From contig OX328099.1 in assembly GCA_946811185.2 (NCBI GenBank), positions 17,387,859 to 17,451,858 on the forward strand: 64,000 nt of DNA. Reading direction: 5' to 3'. Shown one piece after another: positions 41,578-52,430 of the stretch. This DNA comes from Hippopus hippopus. Taxonomy: Eukaryota > Mollusca > Bivalvia > Cardiida > Cardiidae. Numbering within the stretch: the stretch's first letter is position 1; every line of letters starts with the position of its first letter. Position numbers and translations under genes: made by a program. The notes below the pieces were generated by a model that worked only from the letters and a program-made list of their open reading frames with translations, did no database searches and had not been told where the DNA came from.

Positions 41578-42060
41578 ATTTTCTATCTTAACACTAATGT
41601 ATAAAATGAAGCCGACATACACTTGAAGGAATGATTGACATAAAAACATATTAAGGCCAAGCTGAGTTTATTTTTTCAAGACAGTGGACTGTGCTTGTAG
41701 TCCTGAATTAGAAAATCTGGTACTGTGATGTAATGATAACCCTCTCAGTTCTGTGGTATCTTATAATTTTCTTTGGAAAGAAGCATTTAGCTTTCACAGA
41801 CAAATACAAGGAGTGTCATGTAACCACAGATCTATATCAAAAGGACATTTATCTAGATGGCAGTTTCTTGTTCATTATAAAGAATTTCATCCTTAGAGTG
41901 CTAACAAACAACATTGATATTTTCAGACAGGAAATTAGAACCAAAATAGAAACTTTTGTGGTTGTTTTATGGCCTAATTATCTCAACAAAGCAGACAGTG
42001 AGGATCTAAGATCAGACGGCATGTTTGATCTTGAAAGGTATTGGTTTCAGAAGCAATTCT
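41578..42060. other. Unassigned, including a 129-codon chance frame
   Basis: The frame at 41733-42122 runs into foldback E and includes a MITE-B-like GATCTAAGATCAGACGGC. Its product shows no domain. I do not call it a gene. Confidence 0.35.
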
Positions 42061-42259
42061 GGGTCCGTATTCACCAACCATTCTTGAGAATATTCTTAGT
42101 CTTATACTCTAGAATTTTGTAAATTTGAAAGTTACACAACTTCTGATTGGCTAAACCATTTGGTTTAGCCAATCAGAAGTTGTTTTTCTTACAAATTTAG
42201 AAAATCTTGGAGAATAAGACTACCAATGTTCTTAAAAATGGTTGGTCAGCACAGACCCT
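42061..42259. mobile_element. Foldback element E, copy 1
   Basis: GGGTCCGTATTCACCAACC to GGTTGGTCAGCACAGACCC. The whole 199 bp folds into one imperfect hairpin with its tip at CCATTTGG; the innermost arms CAACTTCTGATTGGCTAAAC are perfect inverses. Confidence 0.8.
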
Positions 42260-42505
42260 GCTGAAGTTGTGATTCACACTTTATGCTTTGAAGTATTATT
42301 TTATTAAAGACTTTGAAAAGTCAGAGGAAATTGATATTAAAAAACACCATTGATAATGCTTCTCTTATCAAGGAAATAACTGGGGGAAAAAGTTCCTCAT
42401 ACGATTCTATCAATTGACAGAATTTGATACTTTTATTACGTATGATAAACAAGCCAAGGACAGTCTTTGGTTGTAGTCATCTGTTTTTGTTTTATTAGTT
42501 CTTTA

Positions 42506-42677
42506 TTAACCCTTTCAGCCCATAAGCTAAAACAGCTTTTGCTGAGAACATAGATGCAGACTGCACAGAATGTGCAGACTGATCTTTGATCTATATTGTC
42601 GGCTTGTTTAGTCAAGTTGTGCTAGAAATCTGTCTGACTTTCAGTGAACTGTATTTTCAGCTGTCAAAAGAGTTCAA
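42506..42677. mobile_element. MITE-B
   Basis: TTAACCCTTTCAGCCCATAAG to AAAAGAGTTCAA. Palindrome TGCAGACTGCACAGAATGTGCAGACTG with shortened arms. Confidence 0.7.
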
Positions 42678-43032
42678 ATTTATTTTATGGGAAAAAATTG
42701 TTGGTTATAAAGTGTGATAATTTATGTTTATGACCAGTGAAATTAACGTAAATATTTCTCTAACTCTTCAATTGAAGGCAGAAACAGCAGTTTCCGTGCA
42801 CTTGTTACCTTGGTAAACAGTGTGTACCATTCAACCAGACAGAAATATGACTTAATATAAGCACGTTTACCCTACATTTCTCGCGCTCTAAGTAATATTA
42901 TAATGCGTTCTAAAGTAGAGATGGGTACACCACAGGAAATTACCAAAAACACCTATACTGGATTTTGATGAAAGTCCCAACAAAAAGGGTTAGAAGCATG
43001 AAATACGTGAAATACTTTTTTTTTTTTTGTTT

Positions 43033-43159
43033 CAGTGAAAGATCAACATTTATTTCATCTCATGAACATCATAGGTAATATTTTTAGTTGTGGCTGTGCC
43101 ACTTGTGTAAATATTACCAATGATCTTCACTCAATGAAATAAATTTCCATATTTCACCG
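43033..43159. mobile_element. Foldback sequence, separate family
   Basis: The left arm GTGAAAGATCAACATTTATT... to GGTAATATT (43033-43084) pairs with the right arm AATATTACCAATGATC... to TTTCAC (about 43110-43157) over about 45 bp with several mismatches. A T run precedes it. No TTAA or TA boundary established. Confidence 0.6.
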
Positions 43160-43405
43160 AAAAAGAATACAACAAATATCCTCTATTTCTTTAACTAATT
43201 TCGGGTTTTATCTTTACTTTTCACTGTCCTATAGTGACATTTCTTGACAACATATATATATAATATATAATATAGTAACAGGATATTGACAATCCTTGGT
43301 AGATAACCCAGTTTCACTTCAAAAACATACACAGCAGACAAACGTAACATTGAGTTCAGTTGGTTTAGAAAGAGTCCAAGAAAAACCTTGATAATTATGA
43401 CTATC

Positions 43406-44483
43406 ATTAGCTCCACTGGCCAAAGGCCAGCGGGCTTATGTCATGGCCTGGTGTCCGTCGTGCGTGCATGCGTCCGTCCGTCCGTCCATCCGTGCGTTAA
43501 CTTTTATTTCAAACATCTTCTCTGAAACTACTCATCCAATTTTGATGAAACTTCACAGAAATGATCCTGCTATGGTCCTCTTCAGAATTTCTGGAAAGAA
43601 TTTGATTCCTTCAAAAACTCTGGTTGCCATGGCAACAAAACTTTAAAATATTGGAAATCTTTGAAAATCTTCTTGTCTGAAACCATAAGGCCTAGGGCTA
43701 CCAAATTTGGTGTGTAGCTTTATCTAGTAGACCTCTATCAAATTTCTTCAAATTATAGCCCTGGAGTCAAAATTGCCCCTGCCCCTGGGGTCACAAGTTT
43801 TACATGGGCTCATATAGAGAAAACTTTAGAAGTCTCCCTGTACCTAGCCATTAGGCCTAGGGCTACCAAATTTTGCATGTGGCTTTATCTAGTGGGCCTC
43901 TACCAAGAGTGCTCAAATTATAACCCTGCGGTCAAATTTGACCCTGCCCAGGGGGTCACAAGTTTTACATAGGCTTATATAGAGAAAACTTTAGAAGTCT
44001 CCCTGCACCTAGCCATAAGGCCTAGGGCTACCAAATTTTGCATGTGGCTTTATCTAGTAGGCCCCTACCAAGAGTGTTCAAATTATAGCCCTAGGGTCAA
44101 ATTTGGCCCAGCCCCAGGGGTCACAAGTTTTACATGGGCATATATGGTGAAAACTTTAGAAATTTCCCTGTACTTGGTCATAAAGCCTAGGGTTACCAAA
44201 TTTTGCATGTAGCTTTATCTAGTGGGTCTGTACCAAGAGTGCTCAAATTATAGCCTTAGGGTTGAATTTGATCCCACTCCAGGGGTCAGAAGTTGTACAT
44301 GGGCTTATATAGTGAAAACTTTAGAAATCTTCTTTTTACTGACCATAAGTCTAAGGGCTACCAATTTTAGTCCTGTTTCAGGGGTCTCATGTTCAATTTG
44401 CCAAGTATTGTAAAGTTTGGCATGTACTGGTTTTACTTATTAGCCAGTGGAGCGATACAGGGCCATCATGGCCCTCTTGTTTT
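43406..44483 (+). mobile_element. Pearl-like element, GCTCCACTGGCC type
   Basis: Left end TTAGCTCCACTGGCC with internal palindrome CTGGCCAAAGGCCAG, CCGT microsatellite (about 43470-43492), then core units of about 155-160 bp: four share GGGTCACAAGTTTTACATGG and GCCTAGGGCTACCAAATTTT. Right end GCCAGTGGAGCGATACAG, hairpin GGGCCATCATGGCCC, TCTTGTTTTT. The right end is shared with the AGCTCACCTGAGC type while the left end and core differ. Confidence 0.8.
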
Positions 44484-44647
44484 TGAAGATTGGTTGCCAT
44501 GAAACTGACATATTACAGTATCGAAAGAGAACTGACGTCTTTTTATTGATTGAATAGAATGGCTTGTCATATTCAGTATGTTATCTTTTTCATCTCTTAC
44601 ATTTGTGTTTAGTCATGCCTCCTTTCTGAACTTAGGCAGTGAGTTTT

Positions 44648-44830
44648 TCAGCGTAGCTGAATGTGCTAGCTTTTTTTGGCCTACTTTTTGGTACTGGTAA
44701 AAAGTAAATAAATAGAAATTTGTGATCGGTAACAAATGTAGACATGTTCATTTTAAGGGCCCCTGCCTATTTGCTGGTAAATTTTCTCTGTCTATCTTTT
44801 TTAAAGATATTTCTTGTTTACTCTTTGTCT
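44648..44830 (+). repeat. Dispersed repeat F, copy 2
   Basis: CGTAGCTGAATGTGCTAGCTT, TACTTTTTGGTACTGGTAAA, AAATGTAGACATGTTCATT and CTATCTTTTTTAAAGATATT also occur in order at 60641-61082. Confidence 0.6.
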
Positions 44831-45046
44831 GCTAACATTGACGCTGTGTGTTACAGTTACAATGAAATAAGTTACAAAAGGTTGCAGTCTTATCTTGCAT
44901 TCTACTCTGTTCAGTTTGTTGGGTTTTGGTATTGAAAAAAGGGTTGAAATCACGAAACTCTGAATTGTTCTGTTGGCTTGAAAACTTCATTTAATCCTTG
45001 TAGCCATATAAGGGTTGACTACAATACAAGTTATGGAAATGTGTCC

Positions 45047-45240
45047 TGGGACTGTATTCACCAACCATTTTTAAGAATAGTCTTAGTCTTCAAGATTTTT
45101 TAAATTTGAAACTAACACAACTTCTGATTTGCTAAACCAAATGGTTTAGCCAATCAGAAGTTGGGTTACTTTCAAATTTTGAAAATTTTGGAGAATAAGA
45201 CTAAGATTGTTTTTAAGAATGGTTGGTGAATACTGATCCT
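45047..45240. mobile_element. Foldback element E, copy 2
   Basis: GGGACTGTATTCACCAACC to GGTTGGTGAATACTGATCC. Innermost arms ACTTCTGATTTGCTAAACCA / TGGTTTAGCCAATCAGAAGT. Confidence 0.8.
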
Positions 45241-45330
45241 ATGAAGCCAATAAACCAGTGTACACAAACTGGTACAAATCAGTACCAACTATTTATATCT
45301 TCCTGCTTATGCAGTGCATTTCAGTTTATA

Positions 45331-45857
45331 CCCCTGTCACACCAAACTCGTTCTCATTCCGTTCCGAAAATAGTTGCCAAACGGACTTAAACTGTGTTCA
45401 GACGGAGTGGACGTATTAGCTACCTTTTACAATCTGTTTACAAACTTCATGGACGGGTTAGGACGGAAAGGGTGCTCCAGAACTTTGAGCCTGCTCAAAA
45501 TTCTTTGCCGTCCATCCCCGTCCTGTAATTAGACGGAGTGACAATGTACTTAAAACAAGATGGACATACTACAAACGGAACTGCCGTACTTCGATCCATA
45601 AAGAGACGCGGCGCAGTCAGGCATCAATTGGCAGTGCGTTTGCATTTTACTGACCAAAATTACACGTCCTACCCCGACCGCAGCCAGTTTTACGATTTTG
45701 TTGACCGGGGTAAGACTTTGTAAGAACAGGTTTGCTGAGAAAGGGGCTTCAGGCATTATCAGGCCAAAATTACACGTTCAACCCTGACTGCAACCCGTTT
45801 TCCGATTATGTCAGGATGGGGTAGGATGTTCTAAGAACTAGTTTGGTGTGATGGGGG
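45331..45857. mobile_element. 0.5-kb inverted-repeat element, C+G richer
   Basis: CCCCTGTCACACCAAACTCGT at the left; the right end AACTAGTTTGGTGTGATGGGGG is its near inverse over about 22 bp. A block AAATTACACGTYCWACCCYGAC followed by GATTWTGT recurs at about 45656 and 45766. No coding frame recognised and no clear target duplication, so the superfamily is unassigned. Confidence 0.6.
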
Positions 45858-45882
45858 CTTTATTGAGAATTAGCCAGTTTGT

Positions 45883-46111
45883 TTAACCCTTTACCAAACA
45901 ATTCCTGGTTTTCACGACCCTGAGGAAGAAGCCTTTTGAAAACATTGTGGCAAAAGGAGAAAATGCTGATAACCAGCATTTTCTCCTTTTCCCACAATGT
46001 TTTCTACCCTTCCTAAAACAAATTTAAATTTTTGAGTCCCATTTATTTTGTCCTCTGCAAGTGCTTTCAATTTGGACAAGTCAAGAATTTTGTTGTCTGG
46101 TAAAGAGTTAA
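45883..46111 (-). mobile_element. MITE-A, full length
   Basis: TTAACCCTTTACCAAACAATT to TCTGGTAAAGAGTTAA, 229 bp, hairpin nearly perfect (CTGATAACCAG tip). Confidence 0.9.
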
Positions 46112-46310
46112 ACCCTCAGCCTGCTGAATAAGTTATATGAAACTTTCTAGCCAATTTTACAAACCCAGATGTTGTCATTTCAGAACTATTTTTTGGGGGG
46201 TAAAATGTCTCCTTATGGGACAGTGTAGATCTAAGACCAGACTGCACAGAATCTTTATCTTAAGTGTTCACCGAAGGTCCTTAAGTTGGGCTTACCAGCC
46301 TAATGGTTAA
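46108..46310. mobile_element. MITE-B chained to the preceding MITE-A
   Basis: Opens at the same TTAA (46108-46111), then ACCCTCAGCCTGCTG, a half palindrome GTGTAGATCTAAGACCAGACTGCAC, and closes TAATGGTTAA. It is the subtype seen at 22425 and 55116 (CAGCCTAAGGGTTAA-like right end). Confidence 0.7.
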
Positions 46311-47025
46311 TAATACAAAAGAGGGAATATAGGTATCATGGAAAAACAGTGAAGACATAGGGGTTACATTCACCATTATAAACTGCTTTATTAGCCTAAT
46401 TTTTGAGATTTTTCAATAATATTTCAAATGGTTTAACTAATCAGAATTTTCTTAACTTTCTGAATTTAGATTAAGACTAAGAATGCAATTTCGAATATTT
46501 TGTGAAAATTGGCCGTGATGAACTAGAGTTTGCCTGTAGTATCATTATGTTGGGTAGGCTGGTAATGATATAATTGTAAAGTGTATTTCTTGGAAAGCTA
46601 AGTAAAACTAGACATAAAAATAAATGTCAGGCTGAATGAGATGGTCTCTCAAGCCAAGATTGCATTATGCTTTAATCATATTCTGGATAACAAAGGTGAT
46701 GACCTCTATGATATATCAGTGGTGTCTGTCTGGAGAATTTCCACATTTCCTCTGGCTATTTATATTTCTCTTGGAAATGTATCTGACTTCATACTGACCA
46801 GTCTCAACTTACTCGAGCTACCAGACAAAATGAGTAAGCAAACCGTATCCTACTACATAAATGAGTTGAACATCACAAGTCAGTATTTTGCATCTTTGAA
46901 GCTGTTTTGTTCAGATAAGTTGTATTGTCAAAAAAAACAGCTGAAGTTGTGGTTGATACTCTAATAGAAACAGCTGAGCCTGGTCTTGCAGATAGTAGGG
47001 TAAATAAGTTGAGTTCTTAATAAAT
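46311..47025. other. Unassigned, with a degenerate foldback-like region
   Basis: 46360-46500 echoes foldback E (ACATTCACCA...GGTTTAACTAATCAGAA...AAGACTAAGAATG). The 107-codon frame at 46641-46964 has no recognisable domain. Confidence 0.3.
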
Positions 47026-47130
47026 TCATAGGGTAGAAAAAATTTTTTGAAAGGAGAAAATGCTGGTTACCTTGGATTTTCTCCTTTTCCCAAAACAGAC
47101 AGAACAGCTCTCTGAATTTTTTCTCTGCCT
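47026..47130 (+). mobile_element. MITE-A hairpin fragment
   Basis: ATAGGGTAGAAAAAATTTTTT, GGAGAAAATGCTGGTTACC, then GATTTTCTCCTTTTCCC. Both ends are missing. Confidence 0.55.
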
Positions 47131-47427
47131 TCAAAAGGATTTAAAAAAAAGTAATTGTTTAAGAGAAAGGTGGTGGAGCATATTATGGTTGATTGATTGT
47201 AAAGTTAGCCTGATTATTGCCCATAATAATTGCTTTTGTAGATCAATAGCCAGGAAGTGCAATTGATAGCCATGCCATTATAATCCATTATAATCATCTG
47301 ATCTATCCCAATAGCTATCAGACACAATCATTCTTGCAAAACTATGACAAGTAAAGTCTTTCTCCGTAACTCTTTGTATGACACAGGCAACATTCTCTAT
47401 TTATTCTCTATAATGTGCAGCTGGTCC

Positions 47428-47613
47428 TGGGTCTGTAATCACCAACCATTCTTAAGAACATTCTCCAGAGTTTCCTAAATTTGAAAGTAACATAACTTCT
47501 GATCGGCTAAATCATTTTGTTTTAGTCAATCAGAAGTTGTGTTACTCTTAAATTTTGAAAATATTGGAGAAAAAGAAGAATGTTTGTAAGAATGGTTGGT
47601 TAATACAAACCAA
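47428..47613. mobile_element. Foldback element E, copy 3
   Basis: GGGTCTGTAATCACCAACC to GGTTGGTTAATACAAACC. The left arm is shortened before TCCAGAGTTTCC. Confidence 0.75.
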
Positions 47614-47624
47614 GATTATTCATC

Positions 47625-47730
47625 TTTTCTAATGATGTTTTCAACTCTTCTATCATTTGAGCCACGGTTGACTCAGCAAACGGTTTGGCCAAAGAGTATT
47701 AAAAAATTTTGTTGTTTGGTAAAGAGTTGA
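47625..47730 (-). mobile_element. MITE-A right arm only
   Basis: TGATGTTTTCAACTCTTC, TATCATTTGAGCCACGG, ending TTGTTTGGTAAAGAGTTGA. Confidence 0.6.
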
Positions 47731-47742
47731 AAGAGAATTGTT

Positions 47743-48010
47743 TGCCTGCTCAGGAAGCTCAGTGGTTAGCACCCCTGACTTGTGATCTGGAGGCTGTGAG
47801 TTCCATACCCAGTTGAGGCAAACATTCTATACTGTGAATTTTTGCCTCACCTCTGATGCATGTGAGAAAAGTAGTCGGTGGCTTGGAAAGAAAGTTGTGT
47901 CAGTACTGGCGTGAGAAAGCCAGGGAACACATGCTTAGATGAACTGACTGCCATGATATGACCTAAGCTGTTAAAATGGCGTTAATTTCCAATACAAACA
48001 AACAAAACAA
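47743..48010 (+). mobile_element. SINE, S1 family
   Basis: AGCTCAGTGGTTAGC A box; B-box region GTGAGTTCCATACCC. Body CATGTGAGAAAAGTAGTCGG, TCAGTACTGGCGTGAGAAAG, ATGATATGACCTAAGCTG. (AAAC)n tail. Nearly complete. Confidence 0.75.
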
Positions 48011-49904
48011 AACAAAATTACTTATATGTTTAGTTGGTAAAGAATTTTTGTCCAAGGCATTCTGACAGTAATAGATTTGTTTTATTGGATAATTGAATGA
48101 AAAATATTCCAAACAAAAGATCTATATCCCTTGAATGTCTGTGATTAATTATATTCAGTCGGAATGTCAGACTTCTTGCTGATTAATCTGTTCTCACTGT
48201 AGATAATCCTACTCTTTTTCTGGTTCTTTGGTCATTGACTGGTATTCTGTGTAAACTCACTGGGTAAATAGTCTAGACTGTTGGTTACTGAATTCATTTC
48301 CTCATACTTTTATTTTGGAATGTTCTGTCATTCATAATTTAGATGGAAAGAAAATAGTTTAAAAAAATTGGGTAGGCACATTTTTGTACCCTTGTTAGAA
48401 AATATAATCAAAGTGTTTAATATCTTGGTGGAGCTTGAGTACAACCTACCTTACTTTGGAACAGAAAGTAGCTAAGGTCATTGGATCCAGTCTAGGAAAA
48501 ACTTTTGTTCAATCTTGAGGCTACAAAGTTTCTTGAATGTTAAAGAAAAGTTAGATTGTTTTATCTTGCTGATGTCTTTGACAAATTTGAATATTGGTCA
48601 CCCTGGATAAAAATTTGTGGTCCCAAGTCAAATTTTATGTACACATCATGATAAAACAACAGCAAACACATTCTATCATTCTGATTCCATTAATTTACTT
48701 TGATAATATCTTGTATGAATTTTGGTATTAATATCTTGGAGTAAAACACTATATTTTATTGTATGTGCTCAAATTTCTCCCAAGATCTGCAACTTAAAGT
48801 ATCATCACAGGCCTATCATGCATTCCTACTTGGTGGTATTGATCTCGGCCAAGTCTTTCAGGACACTCATGGTACATGTATCTGTAGTTTTTGTTTTATT
48901 TGAAAACAAACTATGAAAACTGTATTGCTGAAAATTCCAGCAATATTGAATTGTTCTAGTTATAATAACTACATATTTTTGACACCACAATTGTCAAAAA
49001 GTTACTTGATTTGTAAGTTGGTGTCAATGTCAATTGCGGTGGTTCACACAAGATCATCTACCCTTGGCAGCTTTTCTAATAGTCCTGTTCCAGTCAAATG
49101 AGCCTGATACTGGAAGATCTACATTCAAAGCACTAGGAGGTAAAGCATGAGCATGGTTGCAATATGGTCTTTGTTTTGAAAAAGTCAAAACATTGACCTA
49201 CAACCTTTAACTGTCATGAGCACTTTACACTCACGGCCATTGAGACTATTCGGTTCAAGATTTCATACATTCTCAGTGATCCTGATGACTGATATTTGTC
49301 TGGTTATGTCACCGTTATACTGGGTTTTGCATTTTTAGGAAAAACAATAGGGCAATTAAAGTGTGAAGCATTGATTACTTTGTTAATATTAGAAGGACTT
49401 AAATTGCATTGCACAATGGAAGGAAGTAAAATGGACCTTTAAATTACATGCTCTCAAGATGCTAATGACTTTATTTGTGAAAGCTCTGAAAAGATTCCTT
49501 GGGGAAAGATTTGAAGGTAATTGATTTTCATTTCCTTGAAAAATCTTTAAACTGCCTCATTGTATTGGTTCATTTATTTTCTGAATTATTTATTTTCCAC
49601 AAAGAAACTTTCAGATGGTTTGGTAAATTGGTGGATATGTTGGTTTGGTAAATTGCAGGATATGTTGTCATAGTATTCTATCAATTCTTTTGTCACTTGT
49701 GCTCAATTGAAATGATATCTTAAGTAGAAACTGGCTCAACTAAGTTCCTCTTTTTTTAAATTTAAAAGTTTTTTAGAAGTTTGTATATCAATTCACTCAT
49801 CTTTCATTCGTAATTGAAGTCATGAACTCATGCTAATGCTATTATGGGCATTTGAATTTCATACAGAGTTAACCAAATGTATGCATAGGTACTAAGTGTC
49901 AGTC
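48011..49904. other. Unassigned sequence
   Basis: The longest stretch (1.9 kb) with no recognised element. A small tandem (GGTTTGGTAAATTG...GGATATGTTG, two units of about 27 bp) lies near 49617-49671. Short frames at 48722-49101 have no domain. Confidence 0.35.
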
Positions 49905-50190
49905 TGATTGTTTGCTCATCTGTTTTCAAAGAAATACATCAAGGTATTGTCATAGTGCTGGTGTCATCCTTTGAAAATATTATCTGATATCTCTGTTGTT
50001 ACAGACCATACTTTTACTTCAAACTTGGGTCAGTTGTTAACTATCGATAGGGAAACCCACACTAGAGGGGCAAGTAACCCAAAGAATATGACATAGCTAT
50101 ACCCCTCTATTGACCTCAAATTTTCACTGAAAAAACAACTGCAGCCAAGCCTCGGCACATATATATGGTGTTCTTTTTAATGTTGACACA
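49905..50190 (+). repeat. Dispersed repeat H, copy 3
   Basis: TTGCTCATCTGTTTTCAAAG to GGCACATATATATGG. Uninterrupted reference for the copy split by the mariner. Confidence 0.6.
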
Positions 50191-50375
50191 GCTTCTTTTG
50201 TTACATTACTTACACAGAGCAAAGTTTATAAACTACCACTACTAAATAAATGTTGAGGATTAATAGTAGTACTGAGGGGAAAAAGTCAACAAGTTGTAAG
50301 GACATACTTTGTTACCTGTTTACAGTTTTAGAAATAAGTACCTGATGAACATAAAGTATGACTTTTGAATGTCGT

Positions 50376-50603
50376 TTAACTCTAAGCCAAACGACAGAAT
50401 TTGAGACTTGCCCAAAATGACAGCATTTGCTGATGACAAATAAACGTAACTGAAAAATTGAAATTGTTTTGGGAAAGGCAGAAAACATTATGGGAAAAAG
50501 AGAAAATGCTGGTTACCAGCAATTTGTTGTTTTCCAGCAATGTTTTCAAAAGCTTTCTATCTCAGGGTTCGTTTAAAGTTGGGATTGTGTGGCAAAGTGT
50601 TAA
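50376..50603 (+). mobile_element. MITE-A, full length
   Basis: TTAACTCTAAGCCAAACGAC to GTGTGGCAAAGTGTTAA, 228 bp. The right hairpin arm has decayed (CCAGCAATTTGTTGTTTTCC). Confidence 0.85.
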
Positions 50604-51392
50604 GCATGCGCCAAGAAATCATATTCTATAGGGTGGTGCTTTATTATTAAAGTTTTTTTAAGTGTATTTTACTGATTCAGTAAGTAAATTCAGGTTTATT
50701 ATTTTGCAAAGCAGAAAAAGTAAAAACCAAGCCAGAATTTTCTCTTTTACTTTTCGACTATGGCAGGTGCTAGCAAGAATGGAATGAATGTAAGGTACAG
50801 TGGAACCCCGCTAGAACGCTGTCGTCGGGAGCCACAATCTCTAACAGCGTTATATCCGGGGTGAATTATATAACGCTGACATCCCCCCCACACACACACA
50901 CACTACCCGCGACCCATCCACCAACCATTGCAAGAACTATGGGCCTATAGCATCAATTAATTGCTGTTATTTTCCAATATATTCAGACTATGTTTATTAG
51001 AAATTATTCAGTTGCTGTTTAGCTGAATTGCAACCTAGTTCATTCAGAAATATAATAAAACGTTATCATGTTGAATTGCAGACGGTACCACCGCCATGCT
51101 TTTCAATCATGCTGACGATTGCATAACAAACACTAATCGACTTCGACTTACGAAATCTTTTTAATAATCAAACGAGACAGAACCCGACGTACGTGAAAGT
51201 AAAAATGAAAAACATGCGTCGAGGTCTATAAATTAGACTACGATGGAGGGATCTAAACTGTTTGTGATATAGATCTTGTGTGGACGGCATGGTTGTCAAT
51301 CTTGAAATAATCAGATCTTAAATTGTTCTTACCTTGTTTAGGCATAAAAGAAGTAGCTTCCTACAAAAAACGCTTTGGGTCATAGTTCAGCT

Positions 51393-51472
51393 GGGGATGG
51401 TATAGATCCAAGATCAGACTGCACGTTCTTTGAAGTCCGATGTTTATTTACACCGGCCAAAAAGACTTTAAC
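51393..51472. repeat. MITE-B fragment inside the pogo-type element
   Basis: GTATAGATCCAAGATCAGACTGCACG, then a degraded right arm (GAAGTCCGATG). Runs directly into the MITE-A at 51469. Confidence 0.5.
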
Positions 51473-51648
51473 CCTTTACCTCATTTTCAAGACAGCTTTT
51501 GAAAAGCATGTGGAAAAAAGAAAATTCTGGAAACCATTTTCTTCTTTCACCACATTGTTTCTACCCTATCATGAACGGATTTCAAATTTTTTTGTCGTCT
51601 GCAAATGCTCTGAATTCGGACATATCTAAAATTTGGTAAAGAGATTTA
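51469..51648 (-). mobile_element. MITE-A inside the pogo-type element
   Basis: TTAACCCTTTACCTCATTTTC to TTTGGTAAAGAGATTTA. Hairpin shortened (AATTCTGGAAACCATTTTC). Confidence 0.7.
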
Positions 51649-52306
51649 AATCGTCAGTCTGACATGGGCAGTGAATGATTAAATACGACCATAAAAATTA
51701 AACTTTCTATAAGTAAAGATTTCACACCAGTCACCTATCCACAAAATTAATGTTTGCAGTAAAGTTTGCATTAGGGGTATGACATAACGCGCCAATAATT
51801 CAAAGTGAGAGAGTTGTACTGTAAACATTTGGCGTACACACTTACAACTGTTTCGCCCGAAGAATTTACACCTGGATATGGGCTGACCTCCATTCAAAAC
51901 AAACAACAGAAGCCAATATCCTGCATGCTTATATGATCTGATACAGCATTTTTGCGCATCGTAATGATTACTGCCAGAACACCCCAGTCGTGCTACGTGT
52001 ATATTGTGTAGTCGGCAGAAAAAAAGTCATTCGGCCATTTTCAGAAAATTTTGTTGTGACCGAAATAAAAAAAAAAAGCTTATGTTAACTTGAAGCATAA
52101 GTTAAATGGATTAATTACCGATGAGTAAGAGAAACAAGGTTTTCTATTCAATAATGCCTTATTTTTGTAATTATGGGGACAACACAGGGCTTCGACCATC
52201 TCCCTCTATGGACCGACTTTTCATACATCTGCTTAAGATGCCTTTCGAAAACGTTGTGAAAAATGGCGAAACTGCTGACAGAACATCCAAAAGCCGCAAA
52301 AGAATT

Positions 52307-52430
52307 AACCCTTACGCATCTTCCAGGGCTAAAGTTGCTGTGGCGGCCTCTGTAGATCAAGATCAGACTGCAGACTATGTCTTGTCTGATCTTTGATCGT
52401 AATCTTCTCGGTCCGCTGTGGAAAGGCATT
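52307..52430. mobile_element. MITE-B inside the pogo-type element
   Basis: TTAACCCTTACGCATCTTCC start. Palindrome CTGTAGATCAAGATCAGACTGC / TTGTCTGATCTTTGATC. No right TTAA found. Confidence 0.55.

Noticed and set aside
41733..42122. 129-codon open frame
   Set aside because: It crosses into foldback E and a MITE-B-like scrap, has no domain, and its composition is that of A/T-rich chance frames.
46360..46510. Sixth copy of foldback E
   Set aside because: Only scattered words match (AATCAGAA, AAGACTAAGAATG). The arms do not pair well enough to call.
46641..46964. 107-codon open frame
   Set aside because: No recognisable domain, no splice context, and no signal beyond openness. Not called as a gene.
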